From the NCBI GenBank assembly GCA_003611805.1, contig RAYM01000031.1, forward strand, positions 1 to 64,000: a stretch of 64,000 nt of DNA, written 5' to 3'. The stretch is from a bacterium 1xD42-87 (GTDB taxonomy: Bacteria; Bacillota; Clostridia; Lachnospirales; Lachnospiraceae). This document shows, piece after piece, positions 9,258-17,398 of the stretch (within the stretch, counting starts at the first letter, position 1; each line of letters begins with the position of its first letter). The translations under genes and the position numbers were made by a program. Below the pieces are notes generated by a model. The model made no database searches. It had not been told where the DNA came from and was given only the letters and a program-made list of their open reading frames with translations.

Positions 9258-9530
9258 ATGGCAACAACGAATATAACAATGAGAATAGATGAGGATTTAA
9301 AATCGCAGTTGCAAGAACTTGTATCTAATCTTGGAATGGATATGACGACTTTTTTTACAATATCGGCGAAACAGGCGGTAAGAGAACAGAGAATACCGTT
9401 TGCTATTTCTATGGATGTTCCTAATGCAGATACAATCCGGGCTATTGATGATGTGAGACATGGAAGAAATGTAAGCCGTTCTTTTTCTTCTGTGGAAGAG
9501 CTGATGGAGGATTTAAATGCTGAAGATTAG
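9258..9530 (+). CDS. dinJ: RelB/DinJ-family antitoxin
   Basis: This 90-aa protein begins with the ribbon-helix-helix domain NITMRIDEDLKSQLQELVSN and continues with LGMDMTTFFTISAKQAVREQ, the RelB/DinJ signature. The C-terminal half (SFSSVEELMEDLNAED) is the flexible toxin-binding part. GGAAGGAG lies 8 bases before the ATG. It overlaps the toxin gene by 14 bases, so translation is coupled. The strong upstream promoter with a palindrome suggests autoregulation. The pair looks intact and is flanked by direct repeats. Confidence 0.9.
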   Translation: MATTNITMRIDEDLKSQLQELVSNLGMDMTTFFTISAKQAVREQRIPFAISMDVPNADTIRAIDDVRHGRNVSRSFSSVEELMEDLNAED

Positions 9531-9789
9531 ATATCACACATCTTTTAAAAAAGATTATAAAAGGGTTGTTAAAAGAGGATATGACACCAAGTTGATGGAA
9601 GAAATTATTCAAAAACTGGCAAGAGGAGAACAGCTGCCAGAGAAGAATAAAGACCATTCTCTCAGTGGAGATTATATTGGATGTAGAGAATGTCATATTA
9701 CACCAGATTGGCTGTTGATTTATGAAATTAATAAGGGAGAATTAGTATTATATTTGACAAGAACAGGAACACATAGCGATTTATTTTGA
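9517..9789 (+). CDS. yafQ: YafQ-family mRNA interferase toxin
   Basis: This 90-aa protein belongs to the RelE/YafQ toxins, which cut mRNA in the ribosomal A site. Family features seen are the basic N-terminus with FKKDYKRVVKRG, the LSGDYIGCRECHITPDWLLI block, and the C-terminal LTRTGTHSDLF with the catalytic histidine. Length is normal for YafQ (about 92). It overlaps its antitoxin gene. No mutation is seen, so the module is likely functional. Confidence 0.9.
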   Translation: MLKIRYHTSFKKDYKRVVKRGYDTKLMEEIIQKLARGEQLPEKNKDHSLSGDYIGCRECHITPDWLLIYEINKGELVLYLTRTGTHSDLF

Positions 9790-9807
9790 AATAGAATAAG
9801 GTCAGTG

Positions 9808-9870
9808 CGTTGTTTTGACCAGAAAAGTTTTATTCGCTATAAGTTTTTTATCGGGGTATAATATTAAAAA
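9808..9870 (+). repeat. promoter-bearing direct repeat, copy B
   Basis: This is the second copy of the 9110-9171 repeat. TCGCTA (9834-9839), 17 bases and TATAAT (9857-9862) make a promoter for the VapB-like/PIN pair that follows. The copies differ mainly in the first third and after the -10 box. Confidence 0.75.
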
Positions 9871-9904
9871 TAGTAATTGTTGAAACGGTAAGGCAGGTGA
9901 TGGT

Positions 9905-10143
9905 ATGCTGGCATTAGAAGGGTATTATGATGGAGAGAATATTCAGGCATTAGAGGAAATACATGCACAGAAAAATCAGAAGCTGATTATCACAATTTTG
10001 GATGAGTTTGTTGAGGAAGTGCCTAAAGCGAAAAGCACAAAGACGGTAAGGGGATGCTGGCCAAGTATGCAGACCAAAGTTTGCGGGAGCAGGAGAAATC
10101 AGCATGGGAGAAACCGGTGGTAGAAAAATATGGTAATGCTTGA
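9905..10143 (+). pseudogene. VapB-like antitoxin gene, frameshifted
   Basis: The first 50 residues (MLALEGYYDGENIQALEEIH..., then KLIITILDEFVEEVPKAKST) fit the small antitoxins that precede PIN toxins. At about 10052 the frame changes. The next frame gives MLAKYADQSLREQEKSAWEK and VVEKYGNA, ending at TGA 10141-10143, which is the expected toxin-binding tail. One base appears lost. The present frame ends at 10123 with a basic nonsense tail (72 aa). AGGCAGGTGATG precedes the start. The toxin gene starts inside the original 3' end, as in intact pairs. Confidence 0.8.
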
Positions 10144-10378
10144 TGCAAATATTATTTTGAGATATTTGCTGAATGATAATGAGAAGATGGCATCTGAGGC
10201 TGAGGCGATTATTAAAAATATGCCAGTGCAGGTTAATATAGAAATCGTTGCAGAAGTGATATATGTCTTGAAGGGGGTATACCATGTTGGCAGAGCGGAG
10301 ATTAGACAGTGTCTGCTTCAATTTCTATCGGATGTATATGGTACGCTATTTGGATGCAAACTGGATACAGAGACGTGA
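10130..10378 (+). pseudogene. VapC-like PIN toxin gene, 3'-truncated
   Basis: The product starts MVMLDANIILRYLLNDNEKM, with the first catalytic aspartate, and continues through VNIEIVAEVIYVLKGVYHVG with the conserved glutamate. It ends after 82 residues with GTLFGCKLDTET. PIN toxins are about 130 residues and need further aspartates near the C-terminus, which are missing here. The truncation point is about 60 bases before the 16-bp repeat that bounds the next island, so the loss may have come with that event. Both members of this pair are therefore broken. Confidence 0.8.
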
Positions 10379-10455
10379 CGATGTGCGCGCCCTCCCTTCT
10401 TTACTGGATTTTAGTTTTGCGAGAGCGGTTCAAGTCCCCCTCTCGCTATTTAATA

Positions 10456-10478
10456 ACACCGCAGAAATGCGGTGTTTT
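10456..10478 (+). terminator. intrinsic terminator beside left island repeat
   Basis: ACACCGCA-gaaa-TGCGGTGT followed by TTT. It lies between the left 16-bp repeat and the stop codon of the integrase remnant and can act in the + direction. Confidence 0.65.
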
Positions 10479-10674
10479 ACTTTTTCATGTTGCATTTCGT
10501 GTTGCATAATCTGGAAAAATGATTGTTTGCAAGGCTGGCCATTTCCTTCTGTCTGTCACTCATGGCATGCCGGTATATGGATTTCGGCACGGCGTCAGTT
10601 TTCCAGCCGCCTTCCCACATGATATAGGCATCCGGGATTCCCAGAGCGTGGCGGATGGATGCTGAATAGTGCCG
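10477..10674 (-). pseudogene. tyrosine recombinase (integrase), C-terminal remnant
   Basis: Read on the minus strand, this encodes RHYSASIRHALGIPDAYIMW, then EGGWKTD and KSIYRHAMSDRQKEMASLAN, and stops at 10477-10479. This matches the end of phage-type integrases: the box with the catalytic arginine and histidine, the GGW block and the tyrosine nucleophile in IYRHA. Upstream of the arginine the frame hits a stop and the similarity ends, so only about 65 residues remain. It faces the left 16-bp repeat, as integrases usually do with their attachment site. Confidence 0.8.
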
Positions 10675-10849
10675 TTACGGTATAATAACGACAAACGGAA
10701 AAAGCCTTGATTTTCAAGGGGCCCACGCATTTGCCGTCATTTATTCAATTCCTTTTCCAAGTTGAAATTTGACGAGAAAATTATCAAAAAAAGGAGGCTG
10801 TTTCATTAACGACAAAATTTAATAGCGCCAGCGGTCTGGCGTGTTGCCT

Positions 10850-11211
10850 GGCCGCTGATTGCCGTAGCCGAGTATTTGTATCACAACAAGAATGAATACT
10901 TCGACTTGCTTCAAACTACTCAATACAGTGGTGGTTATATTCGGTGGATCAAATTTTGTGTAAATGCTATAAATGAAACTGCAAAACGGTCAGCTCAGTT
11001 ACTGATACAGTATGAAGATATTGTAGCAAAAGATATAAAACAATTAGAAAATATACAGTTGTTACCCAAAAGTGTTTGGCGTGTATATGATTATCTTAAG
11101 CTTTTTCCTGTGACTAGCATTTCCCATGCCGCCACACAGTTGGGAAGTTCGTTCAATTCAATCTCAAATGCCCTGCACTTGTTGAGTTCGAGTGATATTA
11201 ATTTAGTATAA
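10850..11211 (+). pseudogene. Fic-family protein, C-terminal fragment
   Basis: An open frame without an ATG encodes LIAVAEYLYHNKNEYFDLLQ, GGYIRWIKFCVNAINETAKR and a C-terminal winged-helix-like part (VYDYLKLFPVTSISHAATQL). This is the pattern after the Fic core in the larger Fic/DUF4172-type proteins. The catalytic HPFxxGNG motif, which should lie upstream, is absent, and the C-terminus stops early (SDINLV). So both ends are missing. About 170 bases before it (10675-10850) are unassigned. Confidence 0.65.
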
Positions 11212-11381
11212 GCTATTAGGTATGGCAGGTGGTCTATGAGATATCCTGCCATATTTGTATTATTTTTATTATTATGATCTGGGTAAAATATATGTTGCCA
11301 GCAAATGTGGATTGGTTTTAACATTTACGTTGACGAGTAACGACAAAAGCGTTACAATTTAACCAAAGGAGATGATTTGAT

Positions 11382-11684
11382 ATGGAAAAAACGGCAACCT
11401 TAAACTTAAGAATAAATCCAACGGTAAAACAACGAGCTGAAGATGTGCTTACACGATTAGGAATCCCGATGTCTACAGCAATAGACATGTATCTCAATCA
11501 AATTTCATTAACAGGAGGGATCCCTTTTGCGGTAACATTGCCGAAAGTTCCCTCTAGTCTTAATGCAGATTTAATGACAAAAGAGGAAATTCACAAGAAA
11601 TTGCAAGAGGGATATGATGATATACATGCTGGCCGGGTGCAGGATGCTGTTTCTGCTTTTACGAAATTTAGGGAGAGTCATTAA
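11382..11684 (+). CDS. RelB/DinJ-family antitoxin
   Basis: This 100-aa protein has the ribbon-helix-helix start TATLNLRINPTVKQRAEDVL followed by LGIPMSTAIDMYLNQISLTG, the RelB/DinJ pattern, and a charged C-terminal tail for toxin binding. AAAGGAGATGATTTGAT leads into the ATG. The toxin gene starts two bases after its stop. This pair lies inside the island relic and is intact, unlike most of its surroundings, which would fit selection by addiction. Confidence 0.9.
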   Translation: MEKTATLNLRINPTVKQRAEDVLTRLGIPMSTAIDMYLNQISLTGGIPFAVTLPKVPSSLNADLMTKEEIHKKLQEGYDDIHAGRVQDAVSAFTKFRESH

Positions 11685-11686
11685 GT

Positions 11687-12001
11687 ATGAAGCAATATAA
11701 GGTACAGATCACAGATAAGGCATTAGCGGATATGGAGGAAATCTATAACTATATTGCGATACAGCTCCAAGCACCAGAAAATGCAATAGGACAATATAAC
11801 CGGATTGCGAAAGCTGTCGAGGAGCTAAAAATGTTTCCAGAAAAAGTAAGACTTATGGAATCGGAGCAAGAACGGGCAATGGGGTTAAGGCAGTTGGTGG
11901 TAGATAATTATTCGGTTTTCTATGTGATTGAGAATGAGAGCGTTATTGTAATGAGAGTATTATATAGTGCATCTGATATTGGGGAAAGGTTGAAGAATTA
12001 A
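11687..12001 (+). CDS. RelE/ParE-family toxin
   Basis: This 104-aa protein starts YKVQITDKALADMEEIYNYI, the ParE/RelE N-terminal helix pair, and continues with MGLRQLVVDNYSVFYVIENE and VIVMRVLYSASD, the central and last strands of the fold. ParE members poison gyrase and RelE members cut mRNA; sequence alone does not decide here. It follows the antitoxin by two bases. No defect is seen. Confidence 0.88.
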   Translation: MKQYKVQITDKALADMEEIYNYIAIQLQAPENAIGQYNRIAKAVEELKMFPEKVRLMESEQERAMGLRQLVVDNYSVFYVIENESVIVMRVLYSASDIGERLKN

Positions 12002-12071
12002 AAAAGTATAATTATGACACATAAAATAATTTTGATATAATTAGGTGAGCAGAAATACAGAAGCTGTGTGA

Positions 12072-13788
12072 GAAACGGAGGAAAAAAGGGCGGAATGGGA
12101 AAAAATAATTCCAAAGGTAAATGAATCGGCAGAATTTTTGGAAATAGCAAGTGACTTTGGAGATCCGTTGGAACTTTTTCGAGAAGCATTGCATAATGCA
12201 TACGATTGGGGAGCAACAGAATTCAAAATTATCATCACAGTAAGTGAAATAAGCGGACAAGATAAATTGGTTATTGAGTTAATAGACAATGGAACAGGAA
12301 TGTCAAGAGACACAATTATCAATCATTTCTGGAATCTTGGAGATTCGAAATCAAGAGGAAATCAGTATGCAATAGGTGAAAAGGGGCATGGTACAAAAAT
12401 ATACTTACGGTCAGATAAAGTATTAGTTCAGACAAATGATGGAATAGATTCGTATGAAACAGAATGTGAGGGTGCTTTCTTCAGTTTAAATGCTGGAGAA
12501 GTACATTCTCCAAAAGTAAGAAAAAGCGATCAGAGTTTTTCAAAAGGAACGCATATCCGTATAGAAGGGTACAATAATAATCAAAGATCTACTCTTAAAC
12601 AAGATATTTTAAAGGATTATTTGTATTGGTATACTATATTAGGAACAATCGAAAATCAGTTTCCGAATAGGAAATTAAGAGAATTTAAGGTGTTTTTGCA
12701 AGCATTGGATAGAGATATGCCAGAGTTATTATGTTCAGGACACCCTTTTCCAAAAGAAAATTATAATATAAATAAATTGTTTGATACATATGGTGAAATA
12801 GCTGCAGATTATTAAATATAAAAAATATGTGTATGCTGAGCAATCTCTTGAAACAATGCCTGAAGTTAAGTATGATGTAGTCATCTATTTTGAGGGAGAT
12901 GAAGCAAAAAGAGCATACAATCCTATGATTCGAGAGAGAAGAAACAATTCAAGTGGAAGATATAAGGTTTCTGATAGATATGGATTATGGTCATGTAAGG
13001 ATTTTGTCCCTATTCAACGTATAAATGAATGGATCACTTCTTTTGGTACAGGTTCTAACTCATATGGCTTGTTGCATGGATTTATTAATTGTCAGAAATT
13101 AAAATTGACTGCAAATAGGGGGACTATAGCTAATACGAATGCGCAAATAATATCTGAATTGAAAAAAGCTGTACAAGATATTATCAATGAAATTAATATC
13201 GATTTATATAAGCATGATGTTATGACGTTAAGAAAGTGGAAAGAAGAAGCAAAAACTAAAAAATTTGAGGAAGCAGCATTTAATAAGAGACGGGAGTTAA
13301 TAACATGTAAGCAGTATTTCGTCATAGGCAACAGAACTTTCTTAGTCCCTAGAAATGAGGCTGAACTATATGGAATTTTCATTTCTTTGTACACTTTGTA
13401 TCCTGATGAATTTGAGTTTGAACCACTGGATTATGACGAATCAGCAGGAATAGATCTTCTGGCAAGAAATAAGACGGGAAATAAAATTGCAGATTGTGAA
13501 TTTTGGTATGTTGAATTAAAGTATCAATTTGGAGCAACGGAGTTTAATCATTCGTTTAGTAATATTAGGTATATTGTGTGTTGGGAGTTATCATCGAAGG
13601 TCAAGGATGGAAGTCTATTAAAGACATCTGTTGAAGATGAAACGAGAATTCTTCATATTATTCCAGGTATTGATGGGGATATCAAAAAATGTTATCTTGA
13701 TAGCGACAATGCTGCTATTAAAATAAAAGTTATATGTCTAAAAGATTATATTACACAGAAATGGGGAATAACGTTGCTTGACCAATAA
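12072..13788 (+). pseudogene. GHKL-ATPase protein with C-terminal nuclease-like domain, frameshifted
   Basis: The first open part (to 12815) encodes a Hsp90-type ATPase: N box LFREALHNAYDWGATE, DNGTGMS, GEKGHGTK and KGTHIRIEG. The frame opens at 12072 but has no ATG, and homologous-looking sequence (EKIIPKVNESAEFLEIASDF) starts before the first usable TTG at 12138, so the 5' end is damaged or uses a rare start. Near 12808 the frame shifts by one. The rest continues without a gap in sense to 13788. Its C-terminal region has GIDLLARN, then CEFWYVELKYQFG, a D...ExK pattern like PD-(D/E)XK nucleases. ATPase plus nuclease fusions of this kind are often phage-defence proteins; that reading is inference. 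Confidence 0.7.
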
Positions 13789-14027
13789 ATATAACGAAGA
13801 GTATACTTGTAAAAGGTTTCTGCGATACACAGGGTACATTTGAGACAAAAATTCTACAAAAATCCGATAAAGTAAATGGCTGATTCCCCCTCTCGCTATT
13901 ACCTTTAAGAGTGCGGCCTTGAGAGCCGGCAAAGAGGAAACGATGAAGCGGGCTGGCATTACTATCCTAGAAAATCTTTGTGTCTACAAAATAGAGTCTG
14001 CAGTTAGGCAATGGTTATGCAGAAAAA
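13789..14027. other. gap with the right island repeat
   Basis: Apart from the 16-bp repeat at 13885-13900 nothing is identified. A short frame around 13940-14020 without homology was not called. Confidence 0.4.
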
Positions 14028-14540
14028 ATGAAATATGGTATGGATTTCAGAATAATCACGTCGTCGGATGGGATGTGGAACGCGGTGAGGGATTATGCAG
14101 ATGGCTGTTCATGGAAGGCCGGGAAATCGCTGGCTGACGCTATGGACAATCAGCTGCTTACAGAATGGGAAAGGGTTATCGTGGCAGTGGACAATCAGAG
14201 CATCTGCGGATATTGCACGGCGGCAAAAACAGACTGTATTCCAGATGTGCCTTATACTCCTTACATAGGGTATCTGTTTGTTGGCGAAGCATATAGAGGA
14301 AACAGATTAAGCCAGGTGTTAATACGGTATGCAATGGATTATTTGAAGTTGGTCGGTTTTGACAGGGTATATTTAGTGACCGACCATGAAAATTTATATG
14401 AAAAATATGGGTTTGAAGTGATAGACCGCAAAACCGCGCCGTGGGGTTCGGTAGAAAAGATTTATATGAAAAATCTGAAGGAAAAGGAGAACAGACATGC
14501 AGATTGTACCTACGCTGAATTTCGGAGGGAATTGCCGTGA
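14028..14540 (+). CDS. GNAT-family acetyltransferase
   Basis: This 170-aa protein has the GNAT pattern: a long variable N-terminus, then a strand YIGYLFVGEAYRGNRLSQVL with the acetyl-CoA loop (RGNRLS in place of the usual RGxGxG/A), then YLVTDHENLYEKYGFEVID with the typical end motif YEKYGF. The substrate is unknown. The start is uncertain: ATG 14028 and ATG 14040 are both in frame and neither has a strong ribosome site. Its 3' end overlaps the next gene by 44 bases. Confidence 0.85.
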   Translation: MKYGMDFRIITSSDGMWNAVRDYADGCSWKAGKSLADAMDNQLLTEWERVIVAVDNQSICGYCTAAKTDCIPDVPYTPYIGYLFVGEAYRGNRLSQVLIRYAMDYLKLVGFDRVYLVTDHENLYEKYGFEVIDRKTAPWGSVEKIYMKNLKEKENRHADCTYAEFRRELP

Positions 14541-14919
14541 GGCAATACAAATGTATGAAAAGGCATTTAATGGAAAGATCAGTTGTATCATTACATATGG
14601 GGAAGCGGATGACCCGGCATATAATCCGCTGCTGAAAGAAGAGCAAAAGGAATACATATACCATTCGGAACTTGTATTGGACAATCAAAGAATCATTATG
14701 AGCGACCATGTGGATCTGGAATTCCAAACGTGCTATTCCAATTTCCTCACGATTATGTATGATACAAAAGAAGAAGTACAAAGGGCATATGAAATCATGA
14801 AAGAAGGCAGTAAGACAATATATCAGATGGAAGCGACGCCTTACAGTTCCTGCCGGGTTGTTTTTGTCGACAAGTTTGGGATTCGTTGGGGAATTATGAC
14901 GGAGCAGACAGAGCGCTGA
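14497..14919 (+). CDS. VOC-superfamily (PhnB-like) protein
   Basis: This 140-aa protein has the PhnB-type glyoxalase/vicinal-oxygen-chelate fold: PTLNFGGNCREAIQMYEKAF at the N-terminus, the IIMSDH strand in the middle and VFVDKFGIRWGIMTE at the C-terminus. The family includes metal-dependent enzymes and non-catalytic binding proteins; substrate cannot be told. AAGGAAAAGGAGAACAGAC precedes the ATG. It overlaps the GNAT gene, so the two are likely co-transcribed. Confidence 0.88.
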   Translation: MQIVPTLNFGGNCREAIQMYEKAFNGKISCIITYGEADDPAYNPLLKEEQKEYIYHSELVLDNQRIIMSDHVDLEFQTCYSNFLTIMYDTKEEVQRAYEIMKEGSKTIYQMEATPYSSCRVVFVDKFGIRWGIMTEQTER

Positions 14920-14944
14920 ATTTGAATAGGGCGGGAATCGATTT

Positions 14945-15112
14945 ATGGAGAAAAAATTAAACATTGTAGTGGAGCATTGTCCTCAAAACCACAAATGCCC
15001 GGCTGTAAAGGTTTGCCCGGCGCTGGATCAGAAAGAAAACGCTGCGGTACAAGAACTGTATAAGGCGATTCTTTACTATGAAGAAAACGATACGTTCATG
15101 GATCTTGACTGA
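14945..15112 (+). CDS. 55-aa protein with cysteine-rich N-terminus
   Basis: The product begins MEKKLNIVVEHCPQNHKCPA and continues VKVCPALDQKEN. The three cysteines and the HCPQNHKCPAVKVCPA pattern match the first half of small 4Fe-4S binding proteins, but the second CxxCxxC half is missing and a different tail (LYYEENDTFMDLD) follows. It may be a truncated ferredoxin-like gene or a short metal-binding protein. It starts 26 bases after the VOC gene. Confidence 0.5.
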   Translation: MEKKLNIVVEHCPQNHKCPAVKVCPALDQKENAAVQELYKAILYYEENDTFMDLD

Positions 15113-15144
15113 AATACAGCTTTAGGAGAACAGCGCGTAATTAT

Positions 15145-15684
15145 ATGGGAAAGCAGATCAATTACTACATGGGATATCACGATTTTTTGTCTGTTGCGCA
15201 GGCTGCTTTGGACAGTGGCTGTATCATTTACAGACATACATATGAGGACGGCAGATGGCGGTTGATTCCCGGTACTGCGCTGGATGTGGTACAGCCGGAC
15301 TGCCGCGAATATTATTTTCACATTCCCGAAATCGGGGGATTTGATGTGACGCGGGCATCCCAAAATCAATATGTTGCCGACGAAGCGCGGCTCAGCGTGA
15401 TCGAAGCGGGTTTTTGCATTCCGGGAGAACATGAGATTGTGAAAAACAGGCTTTACATTGTGACCGGACGGTATACGGATGACGGCGACTGGATTCCCCG
15501 CCCGGACATGCTCACAAAAGTATACAATAAGCTGGTGCGTGTTGTAAAGAAGGTGGCTCCCTATACCGAGCTTTCGCATTTTGTTGTAAATCCGATGTAT
15601 GCGGGGGAAAAGCATACAAGCAAAGAATATATTTCCGCTGAATTTTACGAGCTGGTACAAAGGGAAGATTACAAATTGGGGTAG
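15145..15684 (+). CDS. hypothetical 179-aa protein
   Basis: I do not recognise this protein. It is soluble, with no signal peptide or membrane segment. Visible blocks are YYMGYHDFLSVAQAALDSGC near the start, a beta-rich middle (YIVTGRYTDDGDWIPRPD) and a helical end with VYNKLVRVVKKVAPYTELSH. A TTTAGGAG site lies 14 bases before the ATG, rather far. Codon use and GC content resemble the core genes more than the toxin-antitoxin region. Confidence 0.7.
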   Translation: MGKQINYYMGYHDFLSVAQAALDSGCIIYRHTYEDGRWRLIPGTALDVVQPDCREYYFHIPEIGGFDVTRASQNQYVADEARLSVIEAGFCIPGEHEIVKNRLYIVTGRYTDDGDWIPRPDMLTKVYNKLVRVVKKVAPYTELSHFVVNPMYAGEKHTSKEYISAEFYELVQREDYKLG

Positions 15685-15689
15685 CGGGG

Positions 15690-15812
15690 ATGCCGGAATG
15701 GTTTAGAAACGGGCAGCGGTGGCTGATGATTGAGCTGGAGGACAGAGACGATCTGTACAAAGATGTCCTTAGGCTTATCCGAACTAAGAAGGGGCGCGGA
15801 CTGACTTATATA
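15690..15812 (+). pseudogene. possible gene remnant
   Basis: A frame from ATG 15690 encodes MPEWFRNGQRWLMIELEDRD followed by DLYKDVLRLIRTKKGR. This looks like real protein, but the continuing frame to 16256 lies antisense to a well-supported kinase-like gene and is not credible there. The sequence GACTGACTTATATAGTCAATCC at about 15800-15821 is self-complementary and may end transcription. A truncated gene is the best guess. Confidence 0.35.
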
Positions 15813-15842
15813 GTCAATCCGCACCCCATAGCGCTTGACGCT

Positions 15843-16442
15843 TTATCCCTTCGCCGCCTCCATCAGAATCCTGACGCAGAGGTCAATTCCCAGATTCCCG
15901 GCATTCATGTACAGGTCATAATTTTTCGGATCGCCCCACTCGTGCGTGGTGAGCGCGTTGTAGAAACTCTTTCTTCTCTTGTCATTCTTCTTCAGTGCGT
16001 TTTCGGCGTCCGCCTTCTCGATGCCCTCCCGCTCGATTGCACGCTGTATCCGTTTTTCATGGTTGGCATAGACAAACACATGCAAGGCGTTTTCCACATC
16101 CTTCAAAATATAGCCGGAGGCTCTTCCGACGATCACGCAGTTTCCTTCTTCGGCAGCCTTTTCGATGATGCGCTTTTCCTCCAGAAAAAGCTGGTCCGCA
16201 AGGGGCAGGTTCTTATTGCCGGAAGATCCGCCCAGAGGGGTTTTGGACAGGTTTAAAAGGACATTGCCGGAGCTGCTCTCCTCAAGCTTTTCAATGTTAT
16301 AAAACGGTATGTCAAGTTTCTGCGCCGCCTCCAACAGGATATTTCGGTCATAGAGTTTATATCCCAGCGATTCCGCCAGCCTTTTTCCGATCTCGTGTCC
16401 CCCGCTGGCATAACGCCGCTCGATTGTGATGATATGATACAT
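15843..16442 (-). CDS. cytidylate-kinase-like protein
   Basis: This 199-aa protein belongs to the cytidylate kinase-like family. It opens with MYHIITIERRYASGGHEIGK, where the usual P-loop GxxGSGK of nucleoside monophosphate kinases is replaced by ASGGHEIGK. It continues with LAESLGYKLYDRNILLEAAQ, CVIVGRASGYIL and FVYANHEKRIQRAIEREGIE. In this family the phosphate acceptor is not established. AAAGGGGGA lies about 8 bases before ATG 16442. A longer frame to 16565 lacks a ribosome site and overlaps the mntP end, so it was rejected. It runs in the same direction as mntP, 94 bases downstream. Confidence 0.85.
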   Translation of the reverse strand: MYHIITIERRYASGGHEIGKRLAESLGYKLYDRNILLEAAQKLDIPFYNIEKLEESSSGNVLLNLSKTPLGGSSGNKNLPLADQLFLEEKRIIEKAAEEGNCVIVGRASGYILKDVENALHVFVYANHEKRIQRAIEREGIEKADAENALKKNDKRRKSFYNALTTHEWGDPKNYDLYMNAGNLGIDLCVRILMEAAKG

Positions 16443-16536
16443 AAATGCGTCCCCCTTTCTGCTGCTGGATGTGTTTTTCTTCTTACTTACTATTATAAAC
16501 AATCCCGGGACATATCTCAAATTCTTTTTGCAGGTT

Positions 16537-17121
16537 TTATAACACACCCGACACGAAAATTTCAATGCCGATCAGGATCAGGATCGTGCCGCCAAGGACA
16601 GTCGCCCGGTCTGCATATTTCGTTCCGAATTTCTTTCCGATATCCAGCCCCGCCATGCAGATCACAAAGGTAACCGCCGCAATGATAAGGGCGCAGACAA
16701 ATGCCATGGTAAAGCCGTATTTCGCAATGGTAAAGCCCACGGACAGAGCGTCTATGGACGTGGCGATCCCCTGCAGCAGGAGGGTAGCCATGTTTGTTCC
16801 GGTTTTTTCTGTCTCGTCATTGCCGCCCTTTATGCCGTCTGCAAACATCTTGCCGCCGATGACGAGCAAAAGCGCCAGAGCGATCCACGGCACCAGTTTT
16901 TGAAAGGCGGTAAAATATCGGATAAAGGTGTGGACGCAGACCCAGCCCGCCAGTGGCATTGCCGCCTGAAAAAAGGCGAACACGCCGGCGATGCCGCACA
17001 TTTTTTCCCGCGCCATATCCGGCTCGTGCAATCCGTTTGCGAGCGATACGGAAAAGGCGTCCATGGAAAGCCCGACGCCGAGCAGCGCGCTGTTGAAGAA
17101 AAACAATAAATCCCACTCCAT
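16537..17121 (-). CDS. mntP: MntP-type manganese efflux pump
   Basis: This 194-aa membrane protein has six hydrophobic segments in two related halves. Each half carries the family motif with an aspartate in the membrane: GVGLSMDAFSVSLANGL in the first, GIATSIDALSVGFTIA in the second. MntP exports Mn2+ from the cell. GGAGGAACGAAAG leads into the ATG. A strong promoter lies at 17170-17198. No yybP-ykoY manganese riboswitch was visible in the 75-base leader. Confidence 0.92.
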   Translation of the reverse strand: MEWDLLFFFNSALLGVGLSMDAFSVSLANGLHEPDMAREKMCGIAGVFAFFQAAMPLAGWVCVHTFIRYFTAFQKLVPWIALALLLVIGGKMFADGIKGGNDETEKTGTNMATLLLQGIATSIDALSVGFTIAKYGFTMAFVCALIIAAVTFVICMAGLDIGKKFGTKYADRATVLGGTILILIGIEIFVSGVL

Positions 17122-17169
17122 CTTTCGTTCCTCCTGCGTTGAGACATGAGAAAATAGAACAGTTCAGCC

Positions 17170-17198
17170 AATTTATCACGAAAGGCGGTGTTTGTCAA
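17170..17198 (-). promoter_or_regulatory. promoter of mntP
   Basis: On the minus strand TTGACA (17198-17193), 17 bases and TAAATT (17175-17170) form a near-consensus vegetative promoter about 50 bases before the mntP start. Confidence 0.75.
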
Positions 17199-17321
17199 CT
17201 GTTGTTTTGCTGTTATCGGGCGTTTTGCGGTATGTCTCGGCGCCTGCGGGAAAGCCGGTTCCATAAGTGCGTCCGCAAGAATCCGAAACATGTCAATCTA
17301 CTGACAGAAAGTAAAATTTGT

Positions 17322-17350
17322 TTGCTATGAAAATCTCATCGGGTTATAAT
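17322..17350 (+). promoter_or_regulatory. promoter of the siroheme/heme operon
   Basis: TTGCTA (17322-17327), 17 bases, TATAAT (17345-17350), about 50 bases before the first gene. The two divergent promoters (this and mntP) are about 125 bases apart. Confidence 0.65.
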
Positions 17351-17398
17351 GATAGCAATAGGATGTTTGGGGGAAAACAAAAACGGAGGAGGTATAGT

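Larger units (their letters stand above)
10435..13900. mobile_element. genomic-island relic bounded by a 16-bp direct repeat
   Basis: TCCCCCTCTCGCTATT occurs at 10435-10450 and at 13885-13900. The left copy follows GGTTCAAG, a combination that looks like the T-arm and acceptor end of a tRNA gene, and is followed by a terminator and by the 3' end of a tyrosine integrase facing it. That is the classic layout of an integrase next to its attachment site. Between the repeats lie the integrase remnant, a Fic remnant, an intact RelB-ParE pair and a frameshifted GHKL-ATPase gene. Reading this as an integrated element that has decayed is inference from that layout. Confidence 0.6.

Noticed and set aside
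10284..10622. 112-codon frame over the truncated PIN gene and island edge
   Set aside because: It overlaps the PIN frame, a terminator and the integrase remnant, and makes no sense as protein.
15690..16256. 188-codon frame antisense to the kinase-like gene
   Set aside because: Only the first 40 codons look like protein; the rest mirrors a well-supported gene.
17122..17200. Possible manganese riboswitch before mntP
   Set aside because: The leader from the promoter to the start is short and lacks the conserved yybP-ykoY core.
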